Shown here: positions 22,504 through 32,067 of the stretch, piece by piece
Numbering within the stretch: position 1 is the first letter of the stretch
How the letters are laid out: each line of letters begins with the position of its first letter
From: Ascarosepion bandense
Taxonomy: Eukaryota > Mollusca > Cephalopoda > Sepiida > Sepiidae
Assembly: GCA_037127315.1 (NCBI GenBank)
Contig: JBBBDQ010001270.1
Coordinates: 3,245,001 to 3,309,000 of the forward strand
DNA length: 64,000 nucleotides
Direction: 5' to 3'
The notes under the pieces: generated by a model
What the model was told of the DNA's origin: nothing
Databases searched by the model: none
What the model saw: the letters and a program-made list of their open reading frames with translations, nothing else
Made by a program: the position numbers and the translations under genes

Positions 22504-22796
22504 AATATGTATATAATTTTTTTGTTTTTATATGCATATATATATCAAAATTTTTTGTTTATATGTGTGTATATGTATATATCAAATTTTTCTGTTTATA
22601 TATGTATATGTATATCAAAATTTGTTCGTTTGTATATATATATATATATAATTCTTTGATTATATATATATATATATATAAATTTTGTTTATATATAATT
22701 AACAAAAAGTATATATATATAAACAAAAAATTTGCATATATATATATTTATAGAAACAAAAAATTTATATATACATATAGAAACAACTAAATTTTG

Positions 22797-22827
<31 letters not shown>

Positions 22828-22890
22828 CCAAATTCTTATATTTATATATATGTATATATATAAACGAAATCATTATATATATATATATCA
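22429..22890. repeat. (AC)n then (AT)n low-complexity region
   Basis: (AC)n from 22431 to about 22480 passes into (AT)n. About 400 bases follow in which TATATA blocks alternate with short aaattttttgtttata-like units, a decayed minisatellite. Frames here are artefacts. Confidence 0.88.
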
Positions 22891-22959
22891 AAATTTTCAT
22901 CATTTTGTGTTTTTTTAATGTCTCTTGCTTGTTCATATATTCTTTTATTTTAACTTCTT

Positions 22960-23885
22960 CGGTTTTTTTTTAAACATTTTACCTCCAGCAAAGCGGTACC
23001 ACCAGTGATGTGCAGTGAGTAAAGTGTTAAGCAGGAGGCGAGCGAAGATAAAAACGAACCAGTTACAGGGGATGTCAGACAAAGGGCAAAAGAAAGATGG
23101 GAACACAGGTGTGAAGAGAGTTGCGAATTTAGAAAGAATGAAAAGGAACAAGATACACGAGGTAATGTAGTAAGAACTAGATTCAAGTGATTAAGAGATG
23201 GGAATTCATATTGCATTTAAATTTCTGAAGGTTGTTTGAATTTAAGTTTTGTTTAACTGCATAGGAACACATCTGTGTTTATTTAATGCCTAAAAGATGG
23301 GCTTTTAAAGTATTTTTTAATGTTCGGTTATAGTGAGAAGATTGATTTTGTCAGATATTAATGAAATTGTTTTCTTTTTATTCTTTTTTATTTTAGAAAA
23401 CTAAAAATGATTTCTAGTTTTGTATTAAAAAATGTTTTAGTGAGAATAATTTTTCCTTCAAAAATGTACTATGGTAATAATTCTTTCTTTAAAAATGAAT
23501 TGTTGTTAATATTTTTCCTTCAAAAATGCATATTTTCCTATAAAAGTGTATTTTTATACTTTCAGAGTGCTTTGATCCCAGTTTAGGGAGTAAACATTTG
23601 CCCATAGCTGAGACCCTAACAGGTGCTACCATTCCGGGACAAGGTTGACATGGGAACAACAGCAATTAAGAGGTGGTTTCATGCTCCCCACAACCTCCTA
23701 ATCAGAGACCGGATTCAGTTTACCGTCATACCCAGGACCCTGAAGGTTGTAGCCGTCAGGAAAGCAAATATACGGAAAGGGGGTTCCACAGGTGGGAAGT
23801 GCGAGAAAAGAAGCTGATGGAGTAGAATTGTCAGCTACATTTGGTTGATCTTACTGTAAATGGTTGGGACCTTGATGCCAGTCTA
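22960..23885 (-). pseudogene. LINE-2 3' end, split by a later insertion
   Basis: Minus-strand sense begins near 23885 with the SFFSRTSHLWNPLSVY-like region (23820-23770), reaching the PDGYNLQ position at about 23740. It resumes at 23235 with a LQKFKCNMNSHLL-like end and finishes with the CCGCTTTGCTGGAGGTAAAA tail near 22970. The two halves are separated by 23236-23739. No intact frame. Confidence 0.72.
23236..23739. mobile_element. Insertion of unknown type with 11-bp target duplication inside LINE-2
   Basis: CTGAAGGTTGT occurs at 23225-23235 and again at 23740-23750. Removing the interval restores LINE-2 continuity (ACAACCTTCAG then AAATTTAAATGC on the minus strand). Target duplications of this length are typical of retroposition. 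The insert is AT-rich on its left part and contains gctgagaccctaacaggtgc and tcagagaccggattcagttt on its right part. I do not recognise the family. Confidence 0.65.
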
Positions 23886-24004
23886 TTCTTCCTGACAATC
23901 ATAGAGATTGATGGAGTAAATTAGTCCTTCGAGTCGTGGCTTGTTGTTTAGCTTTGTATTTATCAAGTTTTTTTTATTGTTTTAGGCGTAGGTGGAGCAA
24001 TGTT

Positions 24005-24600
24005 TATTTTGAGTTTCACCCTAATCGTTTCACCCTAAGCAAAGCGGTACCACCACTGGTGCGCAGAGGGTTACATAAGAAAAGAATGAAAGTTCAAGCA
24101 GGAGAAGAGCAAAATTAACATAGATACCAGAGAGGGGGTTATGTGAACGTCTTTTAATTGAGCCTAAGCTATAGGAGGAAAATCGTGTGCGACGACTCCA
24201 CATGATTCAAATGTGGAGTTGGATGAGAATCTGCGAGCAAAGCAGTTAGCCTTGTCCACTGATGCCGTGAGAACCTCAGATTTATTGAGTAAGAGAGGGA
24301 TGGAGTATTTGCTGTTGTTCACCACACGTTTGCAGAGACGCCAATAGTCTTTGTAGCCAAACTTGCGGGCAGCTATGCGCTGCTACCTTCTCTCAGCAAA
24401 CAACAGCTTAGCGTCATTCAAGATCCTCTTACACTCATTACGAGCAGGAACAAATAGGCGTCTATTAGAGTGGTTCCTGTGGGTTCTCTCCACCAAACAG
24501 GCAGGAGAGAACCATGGGGAGAAAAGAGGTTTGAAACGGAACTTCCTGATCGGAAGAGATCTCAGAGGTACACTCCTCAGCTTGTGGACTGACACTTTTT
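24005..24600 (-). pseudogene. LINE-2 fragment: RT N-terminal region joined to 3' tail by internal deletion
   Basis: 24595-24170 on the minus strand encodes LFVPARNECKRILNDAKLLF followed by a KFGYKDYWRLCKRV-like region and then SIPLLLNKSEVLTASVDKAN. This is the segment preceding the RT core in jockey/CR1-type LINEs (NKSEVLTASVDKANCFA). The LINE-2 3' tail (ccctaagcaaagcggtacca, 24022-24041) follows after a short gap, so the RT core is deleted. The forward frame at 24363-24671 is antisense to this. Confidence 0.7.
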
Positions 24601-24619
24601 CTCAAGGGATGTCAATTGT

Positions 24620-25200
24620 ACTTGTGACAGAGTTAATGGAAGAAATATATTTTTGTTGTTTTTGCCAGTAAGGGCTGCTTTTCTATATTTGTATATTTTA
24701 TGAGCCATGAAATAGTGTGAAATAGTGAGAGTATTGGAGGATCTTAAAAGTGTTTTCGATATATTTCTTTTCTTCGTGTAAATATTAAGGGCTGCGAATT
24801 CGGAGTGTTCTCAAACAGAATTCAATGATTATTCGTTAATGCATTAAACACATTAGCTGCCCACCATAACGCAACTGACCACAACTGTTTGCACAAAAAA
24901 ATGTCTACTCCAATTAAAAGAGAAAATAATTCACTATAACAAAACAGCTTAGAAAATGCTTTACTCACTAGATTAAATATGCATCAATGTTGCTATAAGG
25001 TTTCACCATTCTTGACAGGTCTTCTTTTATCACAATGTGCAACATTTCGTAACAGAGATGACAGATGCAAAACGAAAAAAAGAACAGAATTGAAATTGGC
25101 AAGATTATCGACCAACAACGCAGAAAAAATATTTCTAAATTTAAAATTCGTACGCATGTGTAGTTAATATTAACTTAGTCCGATAGAATCGTCACACTAA
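24620..25200. other. Unassigned AT-rich interval
   Basis: About 580 bases, AT-rich, no repeat family or gene recognised. Confidence 0.5.
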
Positions 25201-25213
25201 AACTTTTACCACT

Positions 25214-25236
25214 CTATCTATCTATCTATCTATCTA

Positions 25237-25282
<46 letters not shown>
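25214..25282. repeat. (CTAT)n and (AT)n microsatellite
   Basis: About six CTAT units merge into (AT)n directly upstream of hammerhead-like motif 3. Confidence 0.92.
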
Positions 25283-25283
<1 letters not shown>

Positions 25284-25289
25284 ATAAAT

Positions 25290-25356
25290 TCCGAAATTTA
25301 CATTCCGTTGAATAGCTATTTCAGCGAGAAAGTTCTCGCTTCATCACCAACGATTA
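25290..25356 (-). ncRNA. Hammerhead ribozyme-like motif 3 (core base C3 changed)
   Basis: Minus strand order is CGTTG, GTGATGA, stem II AGCGAG/CTCGCT with loop AACTTT, GAAA, then a two-pair stem III (A-T, T-A) around AGCT, cleavage triplet ATT and CAACG. CGTTG and CAACG form a perfect 5-bp stem I, so all three helices of a hammerhead are present. The only core deviation is G in place of C at the first core position, expected to weaken or abolish cleavage. Genomic mutation of a once active motif is the simplest reading. Confidence 0.65.
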
Positions 25357-26040
25357 AGAACAAAAATTTATTAATTCAATTAAAGTACAAAAATTTGCAT
25401 CCCAGAAGGCGAAAAACATATCCATACACAGAAAGTTAAAAAAAAAAAAAAGAGGAGGGGGATTAAAAGAACAATTTATTTCAAATTTGTCGTCCAGATA
25501 TAAAAAAGGAGCAGAGAATCATGACTCGATATTAGAAGACTTTTAGATTATGTCTGCATGAAAAGAAATGTGGCTCTGTAAAATATAATACTATTTACAT
25601 CGAACTCTCCACCTGGATCATATTCAATATTGATAAAACTAATATTAATAGGATCCGGTTGCGGAATTTTAACTATATACACTTCCTTTTTTTTTTGGAT
25701 TAAAGAAATTATATATAGATATGTGAATTAATAAATACACATATCGGTATACACTCAAGTATATGTACATATATTAAAATATCATTCAGGTGTTAATAAA
25801 ACAGTGCTCAATGTAGTGTGACAGAGCTATAAATTATGTATTAATAAATATACATATTATCCTCCATTTGTGTCACGAATTGGAGATTTATGCACTACGA
25901 AATCAGCAGGTGCATATTACAAATTGATTTGTAATAGTCCAGTTTGTAATATGCGACTGATGATTTCCTTATGCATGAAGCTCCGAGTCGTACCACTGAG
26001 GAAGGATAATATGTGTGTGTGTGTGTGTGTACATATGTGT

Positions 26041-26073
<33 letters not shown>

Positions 26074-26110
26074 CTGATGCGTGTGGTCCGGTTTAGTAAG
26101 CAATTAGTTT
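25357..26110. other. Unassigned interval with (GT)n/(GA)n microsatellite
   Basis: About 750 bases without a recognised gene. A (GT)n then (GA)n tract sits at 26010-26074. Confidence 0.5.
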
Positions 26111-26114
26111 TTGT

Positions 26115-26400
26115 TCTAGTCAGTTAAGTGCCATACGTGATACACGCTTTAAGAGACATGACTTACCGGGCAAAAGATTATCCCGCAGTAGGTTGCCATT
26201 GCTTTCTGCAGTAGACTGGTTGCCAGCCAAGGCTATAGAACCCAACCTGCCTTCATATTTAACCCATAACTGGAGGGAAGAGACGTATTAATACCTTTTA
26301 ACAGCGTAAGTAAATGTAAGGAATTCAACTGGAATTCGAACTCGGCTCTCCGATTTGTCGTTCCGAGTCGATATTCACTGCACCACAAAGTACATCCTTT
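26115..26400 (-). mobile_element. tRNA-type SINE, same family as the 5S chimera but without the 5S part
   Basis: On the minus strand, from 26399: GTGGTGCAGTGAATATCGAC, then GAGTTCGAATTCCAGTTGAA (B box), then the family body including CTTCCCTCCAGTTATGGGTT, CTACTGCGGGATAATC and TGCCATACGT reversed on the plus strand near 26125-26270. It provides the intact, uninterrupted reference for the copy at 45887-46880. Confidence 0.82.
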
Positions 26401-26955
26401 TAAACATCCCAAATAATTAAAGTGATATCCCTGTTTGAAGGACGTCTATCAGCATCAATTTGTAAAAATAGGTTTTTACCTCATTCTAGTCTCCGGACAT
26501 ATTTCTATACTACTCAGTAAATTGTGCATGAGTCGATATTACATGCGAACCATGTTTTGTTTTTTTCCCTGTCAATGAAGAATCCGCATTGCAGCACCGA
26601 ACTATATCGATCAATGTACTCTTAGAATTGAAATAAGAGCTGATACTTTTTTTCCTGCGTTTGTTTTAGGCTTTAGGGTGTGATCACAAACCCTATCCGT
26701 AAAAGCTACTACACAATGAAACCGCAGCAGTATCATTCTTTATATACTTGGGTGAGGCGACTGTCCTGATTTTACTAGAATTACTGCCGAAAATACCAAA
26801 ACCACAGTTTCAAGCTTATGTCAATAGTGACTGTAGAATTATCCACTAAGTTTAAAGAGGATTTTATGTGTATTATATTTTAAATTATTTGAAAGAATAA
26901 TTTTTTTTATATTTTTTCATGCACTAGAGACAAATTTAAATTGTGAAGAAAAGTT
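26401..26955. other. Unassigned AT-rich interval
   Basis: About 550 bases with no recognised feature. Confidence 0.5.
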
Positions 26956-26957
26956 AA

Positions 26958-26958
<1 letters not shown>

Positions 26959-26995
<37 letters not shown>
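26959..26995. repeat. (TA)n microsatellite
   Basis: TA dinucleotides directly upstream of the second Penelope-like element. Confidence 0.92.
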
Positions 26996-26998
<3 letters not shown>

Positions 26999-27018
26999 AA
27001 GAAGGGGTAAAACTATTC

Positions 27019-27090
27019 TTAGCCGACACTTTTCATTCTATGAGAGACATGGTAGTCTGTCAGAGAACGAAACGCGTCGGCTAAAATAAG
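27019..27090 (+). other. Structured 5' terminus of Penelope-like element 2 (weak hammerhead relic)
   Basis: A 9-bp inverted pair TTAGCCGAC/GTCGGCTAA encloses CTGTCAGAGAACGAAACGCG. CGAAACGCGTC is a common hammerhead 3' half with a self-complementary ACGCGT. The CUGANGA half is not intact, so I list it only as a structured terminus. Confidence 0.35.
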
Positions 27091-27099
27091 TTTTCTTTG

Positions 27100-28200
27100 T
27101 TCTTTATTCATCTCTATGGGATCCCCTCTGGGCCCTGCCTTAGCCAATATATTTGTGGGTTTTTATGAGCCTTCCCTCTTCACGCATGAAAATACGCCGT
27201 CCATGTATTATCGTGGACGATATATTTTATCTGTTTTATAATGAGGGAGAGGCCGACTCATTGCTTGCTATTTTGAATCAGTTGCATCCGTCCTTAAAAT
27301 CTACAATTGAAAAAGAGTCTGAATGTTTCTTATCTATTCTCGATGTTTTCGTTCATCGGACCCCAATAGAATTTAAAACGTCCGTGTTTCGCAAAGCCAC
27401 GTTTTCGGGATTGTACACGCGGTGGGACTCATTTTGTTCAAGAAAGCGGAAGATTAATTTGATTAAGACCCTTACACACAGGGCATTAAAAATTTGCACG
27501 GAAAGTTATTTGGACGTGGAGTTAGATATTATCCGCAGTACCGTATCCAAAAATGGTTATCCTAGTGATGTTGTTAATAGTGTGATGCGTAATAAAATAA
27601 ACAGTTTTTCTAAGGATAACTCGTATAGTGTGGGAAAATGTCCAGTTTATTTAAGACTAGCTTATATTGGTTCACATAGTGTGCATCTGTCTAAGCAAAT
27701 TTCTAGAGCAGTTACATCTTGTTATTTTTCTTCTCAGGTTAGGGTCAATCTTGATCACTTGTTCTTTCCCATCAATAAAAAAGGACTTACTTTCTCCCCA
27801 TCATATTTCTTCTTTTATTTACAGATTTAACTTTAGTTGTGGTAATAACCTCCTAGGAAGGACGTCACAGAGATTGGATTGCAGAATTAAGCAAAATGTG
27901 CCACTAAGAATTCTGAAAATTGATGTCCGTGTAAACACTTCTGGGTAAGCTATTGCTGAACACTTGATAAGTGGCAGAAATTGCGTGAATGGCTTCAGTG
28001 TGGACCAGTTCACTGTGTTGTCTGGTTCACACTCATCGTTTCATTTACAGACATTGGAGTCACTATACATCAAAACTAGGACGCCGTCTCTCTGTAAACA
28101 GAGAGAATGTGTATTTTGTAATTACCATTTGGTGCCTGTCCATCCCCTCCCCATAATATTTCCCCGCTTCGTCTTGACTCATCTTAACTTTTAATATTTT
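27100..28200 (+). pseudogene. Penelope-like element 2: 5'-truncated RT and GIY-YIG endonuclease
   Basis: Forward translation starts with MGSPLGPALANIFVGFYE (27117-27170). After a frame change comes IIVDDIFYLF with the catalytic VDD, then ADSLLAILNQLHPSL, FRKATFSGLYTRWDSF, RKINLIKTLTHRALKICTES and LDIIRSTVSKNGYPSDVVNS, ending at 27830. A further frame carries the degenerate endonuclease FIYRF with GRTSQRLDCRIKQNVP (about 27815-27905). The conserved tail FTVLSGSHSSFHLQTLESLY and PSLCKQRECVFCNY lies at 27999-28125. It belongs to a different Penelope-like lineage from the copy at 16635-18830. At least two frame breaks make it a pseudogene. Confidence 0.85.
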
Positions 28201-28608
28201 AAATATTGAAGAATTAAAAAGTCCCAGTTGATCCTGCCGAAAAATGGGATTGAAACGGGTCGGTCATTTTCATGTTTCTTATTTTTTAGTCCAGCCTCTT
28301 TATAATTGTCTGTAAGTATGAAATTGACTTTATTTCTTGCTGTCATAAAATCTTTTTCTTGTAATAATTTATATATATATATATTAAACACATTGTATTA
28401 AACGATAGAGACAACTTAGTCTTGCATTTTTTTTGTATTTTACTTTTTTATTGAGTAAAGCTTAATATTGTAATTTGTTTTTGTTACAATGATTTATAAA
28501 AGCATTATATCACTACACAAAAAATTTCATGTTTCAGAACATTAAAAACAATAATCTGCAAATCATTCTATGACATTTGTCCTCTGTGACTGAATGAAAA
28601 GCTGCACG

Positions 28609-28924
28609 TCTAAACTTAATTATAAATGGAATTTTGTCTGTGTGTGTGTGTATGTGTGTGTGTCCGTTACCTATAGACTCCGAAACGGCTGAACCGATTT
28701 TATTGAAAATTTACACAGTTGTTCTATAAGCGTTCGCGAGTGTTCTTAGCTAGGTTTTGTGTCGAGGTACCCCTGAAAAATATCGAAAATCGATAATCGA
28801 AAAAATCGGGTTATAGAAGTAGTGGTCCGATTTTAATCAAATTTGATACACTCATAGACAAAGACATAAGAAACAATATTCAGAAGTTTCAAGGTTGCAG
28901 TTCTTAGAATAGTGCAGAAAATCG

Positions 28925-28958
<34 letters not shown>

Positions 28959-28997
28959 CTTTCATTACACCCGAGCAACGCCGGGCTATACTGCTAG
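28609..28997 (+). mobile_element. Non-autonomous Helitron (copy 1)
   Basis: Starts TCTAAACTT and ends with a hairpin region CCCGAGCAACGCCGGGC followed by tatactgCTAG and T. TC at the 5' end and a GC hairpin before CTRR are Helitron hallmarks. The interior contains (TG)n, cgaaacggctgaaccgattt, and a (TA)n run. Related copies: 46034-46753 (plus) and 50609-51337 (minus). Confidence 0.8.
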
Positions 28998-29629
28998 TTA
29001 TAAACTAAAACCCACTACTGAACTATAAAAATGAAATGACAGTACTATGTTAATATTGTAAATATTTCACTTTAAAATTAATTGATTATGATGTTCATTT
29101 TATAACTTATGCTCTAATATTACATAACAATTATTTTATTTAAAAAATTACTGATTTACACAATACTTATTTGATTTTCATAACTCCAATATACATTAGT
29201 ATACTATAGCTACTTAATGTAAATTTTAACTGAAACAATTTAGCTCTTTAACAAATTCAGTAATATACAAATTAATTTCTCCAGAAATTAGTCTCTAGAA
29301 ACCTAAAATCTGAGTTGTTGTCCAAAACCACATTCTTCAAATCTGAACATGTGCTTCTAAAATGTATCTTCCCCAAACAGGTAAAAAGTGTCATTTTATT
29401 ATGACATAATTCAACGACTCACCTTCAATCTTAATGTTCAACTTAATTCTCACTTACAGATACATTCATAATCATATTGTTTAACTTCTTCCAACCACTC
29501 CTCTTTAACATTCTCAATAACCATGAATTCATTTTATGTTTTATAAAATAAATTATTTTCACCATTCGCTTTAAAATATCACCAGAAGACGAACAATAAT
29601 GTTTTGAAAAATTAAATTCTTATGTAGTA
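28998..29629. other. AT-rich interval, nothing recognised
   Basis: About 630 bases of AT-rich sequence up to the gypsy element insertion site. Confidence 0.55.
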
Positions 29630-29633
29630 ATAT

Positions 29634-30106
29634 TGTTATATATCGCCGTACGACGACAAAACAACAAACACGCATATATAAAAATATAAGGTTATATTTT
29701 TATTAATGACGACGAACCGTGTGGAATAGAGAACAGGAGAGTGAGAGCGCACATAGAATGGGTTGACAGGAGTGTAATCTTGACTGAGGTGTCTCTCTAC
29801 TTCCACTGGCCGTTCTCTGCTGGCGAATCCGTGTGTCGAGGTCTTTATATAGTCTTCTAGAACCGGGACTTTCCTTCCGGTCCTGCCTCGCCCACGCAAC
29901 GCCCACGTAATTCCCAGAGACACCTGTTCTGTTTGCCTCCGTAGTCATTTCCGCCGCTGTCGGAAATAAGGTCAAACGACATCCGCTCCGGCCTCGACAG
30001 GATGTATTTCACAAACACCTGTCTTGTCGTTCGCCGACCCCCTCACCGACGGGAAACACCATCGCTTGCATCACTTCCTCGGGTGGGGCCAGATTGTTAT
30101 ATTACA
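29634..30106 (-). repeat. 3' LTR of the gypsy element
   Basis: 473 bp, TG...CA ends, almost identical to 35402-35874. On the minus strand it contains a TATA box (ACTATATAAAGACC) and an AATAAAAA polyadenylation-like signal. Differences from the other LTR include changes near 29767, 29801, 29884-29885 and 30046. Confidence 0.95.
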
Positions 30107-30125
30107 CTCCTCGCCCTCCCATTTT
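30107..30125 (-). promoter_or_regulatory. Polypurine tract
   Basis: Minus strand AATGGGAGGGCGAGGAG directly precedes the TGTAATAT start of the 3' LTR, the expected site for plus-strand DNA priming. Confidence 0.85.
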
Positions 30126-30717
30126 CCAAAATGTTCACCTAAGAACATTTTAAGCGCAACACTCTCACACCCCCCCCCATGCCACACAAGCCCGACAATT
30201 GTACAAAACATGTGCACGCCGAAACAAGAAAACATGTGCACGCCGAAACAAACAAAACAACAAAAAAAAATATATGGGGAGCCTACATCGGCAACCCAAC
30301 AATGTTCGTGTCCATTGTGGAATTTCATAATGTTTTTTTTTTTTTTTTTAAGTTTCTGTAACTTTCAATGTTCGTTTCCTTTCTCGACTCTGTCCATAAG
30401 CGTAGACGCCTCGATGCACGACCATATGATCATAGGCGGTAACCGCGCCCCAGTTTCTAAACTGACATCGAGTAAATGACCTTTGACCAACACCATGCGT
30501 GTTTCCGCTCGAGTTTATTGTTACACATGTAACTTCATTTAATTTAATTTAATTTCAAACATACTATGTTTGAACACAGAAAAACTGCCATTATCTGCAG
30601 TACATATCATTCATAGTCTGACCGAGAAATGTTCAATAGAAAACGAAGAAAATTACCCTGATTCCAACGTTAATCCGCATGCAATTTACTTGTGGAGGAT
30701 TAGAGGTTTTATCTATC
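30126..30717. other. Gypsy 3' untranslated region
   Basis: Between integrase end and the polypurine tract. It contains a short direct repeat of acatgtgcacgccgaaaca (about 30206 and 30234) and A- and T-rich runs. No credible frame with known homology; the 151-residue forward frame is antisense to the element. Confidence 0.6.
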
Positions 30718-31491
30718 TTAATTTAGTCTAAAAAAATGGACCCGTGACTCGATTTTCCATTCATCAATGGACGCTGCCCGAAGATGCTCAGCATGCGTCT
30801 TAATGACTGAGCCGGTTAACTGATCTCTAATTCTATAAGAGACCGGGCCAGTCTTTTCAATGATCACACAATATGGCCGCCAGCGCACATCTAACTTCCC
30901 TTTCTTTTGGTGATTCTTATAGTACACCAAATCACCAACCTCAAAAGTTGTATTTTTCGTCTTACCACGCGAATTATCTATCGCGGCTCTCCTCGCTTTT
31001 CTTATATTATTCCTAACTAAAGTGAAGCAACGATGCATTTCCTGTAGTGCAATTTGGTGATGCTCATCACCATAATATATGCGACGAGGCCTCAGTATAT
31101 TGTCCAAGGGCAAAATAACATCCCTGTTGTAGAGCAAGTAATACGGTGAAAACTTAGTGGTTTCGCTCACATGAAACCGGATAGCCGCCAACATTTGGTT
31201 AATGTAAATATCCCACGACTGTTCGTTGTTGCCGATTTTTTTTGCTAGAACATCATGCATTGTTCTGTGAAACCTCTCAACCTTACCGTTGCTCTGGGGG
31301 TGATAAAAAGAAGTTGTCACATGGTGTATATTTAGGTCTTCTAATGTCTTTTTCATTACCCTGTTGACATTTTCTGGCCCATTATCAGTTAAAAGCTGAA
31401 GTGGTGTCCCAAATCTGGGGAAGATTTCGTCAACTAAGCACCACTGTTTCTGCCTTCTTGTTAGGAACCGCAAATGCCTCCGGCCAACCAC
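30718..31491 (-). pseudogene. pol: Integrase C-terminal part (catalytic D and E, GPY/F module)
   Basis: 257 residues on the minus strand. TDNGPEN holds the second catalytic Asp and NGKVERFHR the catalytic Glu of the DDE triad. GDLVYYKNHQKKGKL and GPVSYRIRDQLTGSVI form the GPY/F-like C-terminal module. No chromodomain is visible. It is separated from the integrase N-terminal part by a frame change near 31440, so it would not be translated in frame with the rest of pol. Function in an intact element: insertion of the cDNA into the genome in the nucleus. Confidence 0.92.
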
Positions 31492-32066
31492 TGTACATAT
31501 CTATGAATGTAACTATGTATTGGTTACCTGAATGGGTCTTTGGGTAGGGTCCTGAGACATCTAAAGCAACCTTTGCGAAAGGAAAAGGAGGGAAGTCACA
31601 TTCCTGTATGGGGGGTTGCTGCTTCTTTAGGTTTCTTGTCTGACACGGGATACATTTACCTACGAAATCATTTATTTCTCTAAGTAAACAAGGCCAGAAA
31701 TACTTTTGTTTTATTGAGTGGAATGTCTTATCCACCCCCATATGGCCACTGTCATCATGGTATTGAACTAGCACCATTTTTCTAAGGTGAGATGGTACAT
31801 ACAGCCTGATGAGGGGTTCATCATCAGGTTGAGACAAATAGTACACCACCTCATCCATTACTATATATCTCTTCTGTTCTGCTTTGGTAGCCCTACCATT
31901 TCGTAATCTAATCTTCAGGTCTAAGATGTTTTTGTCTGATTCTTGCTCCCTGATTATGTCTATTCCTTTCAATGTGGGCCGTTCGGGTGCCTCTGATGAA
32001 TTTCCGACATTTTTATGGGCTGCTAATTCTTCCGGCTCCGTTTATAACACTAACCAAGTAATTTCT
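31430..32066 (-). pseudogene. pol: Integrase N-terminal part (HHCC zinc finger and first catalytic Asp)
   Basis: The minus-strand frame from about 32030 contains the HHCC zinc-binding domain (HDDSGHMGVDKTF, then CIPCQ). ALDVSGPYPKTHSGNQ follows with the first catalytic Asp. The recorded open frame runs 31972-31430. Between the RNase H end and this frame I see two small frame changes (near 32090 and 32025), and a third near 31440 before the DNG segment. Each is compatible with a one- or two-base indel, whether mutation or assembly error. Confidence 0.88.
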
Positions 32067-32067
32067 A

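Noticed and set aside
24363..24671. 102-residue forward frame
   Set aside because: Antisense to the LINE-2 RT N-terminal segment, which is the recognisable coding strand.
27019..27090. Full hammerhead at the Penelope-like element 2 terminus
   Set aside because: CGAAACGCGTC is suggestive but the CUGANGA half and stem II are not intact; kept only as a structured terminus.
29636..29975. 90-95 residue frames in the LTRs (also 35404-35743 and 44593-44932)
   Set aside because: Conserved only because LTRs are copies; overlapping frames with no domain and located over promoter sequence.
30024..30479. 151-residue forward frame in the gypsy 3' region
   Set aside because: Antisense to the element, spans LTR and homopolymer runs, no recognisable domain.
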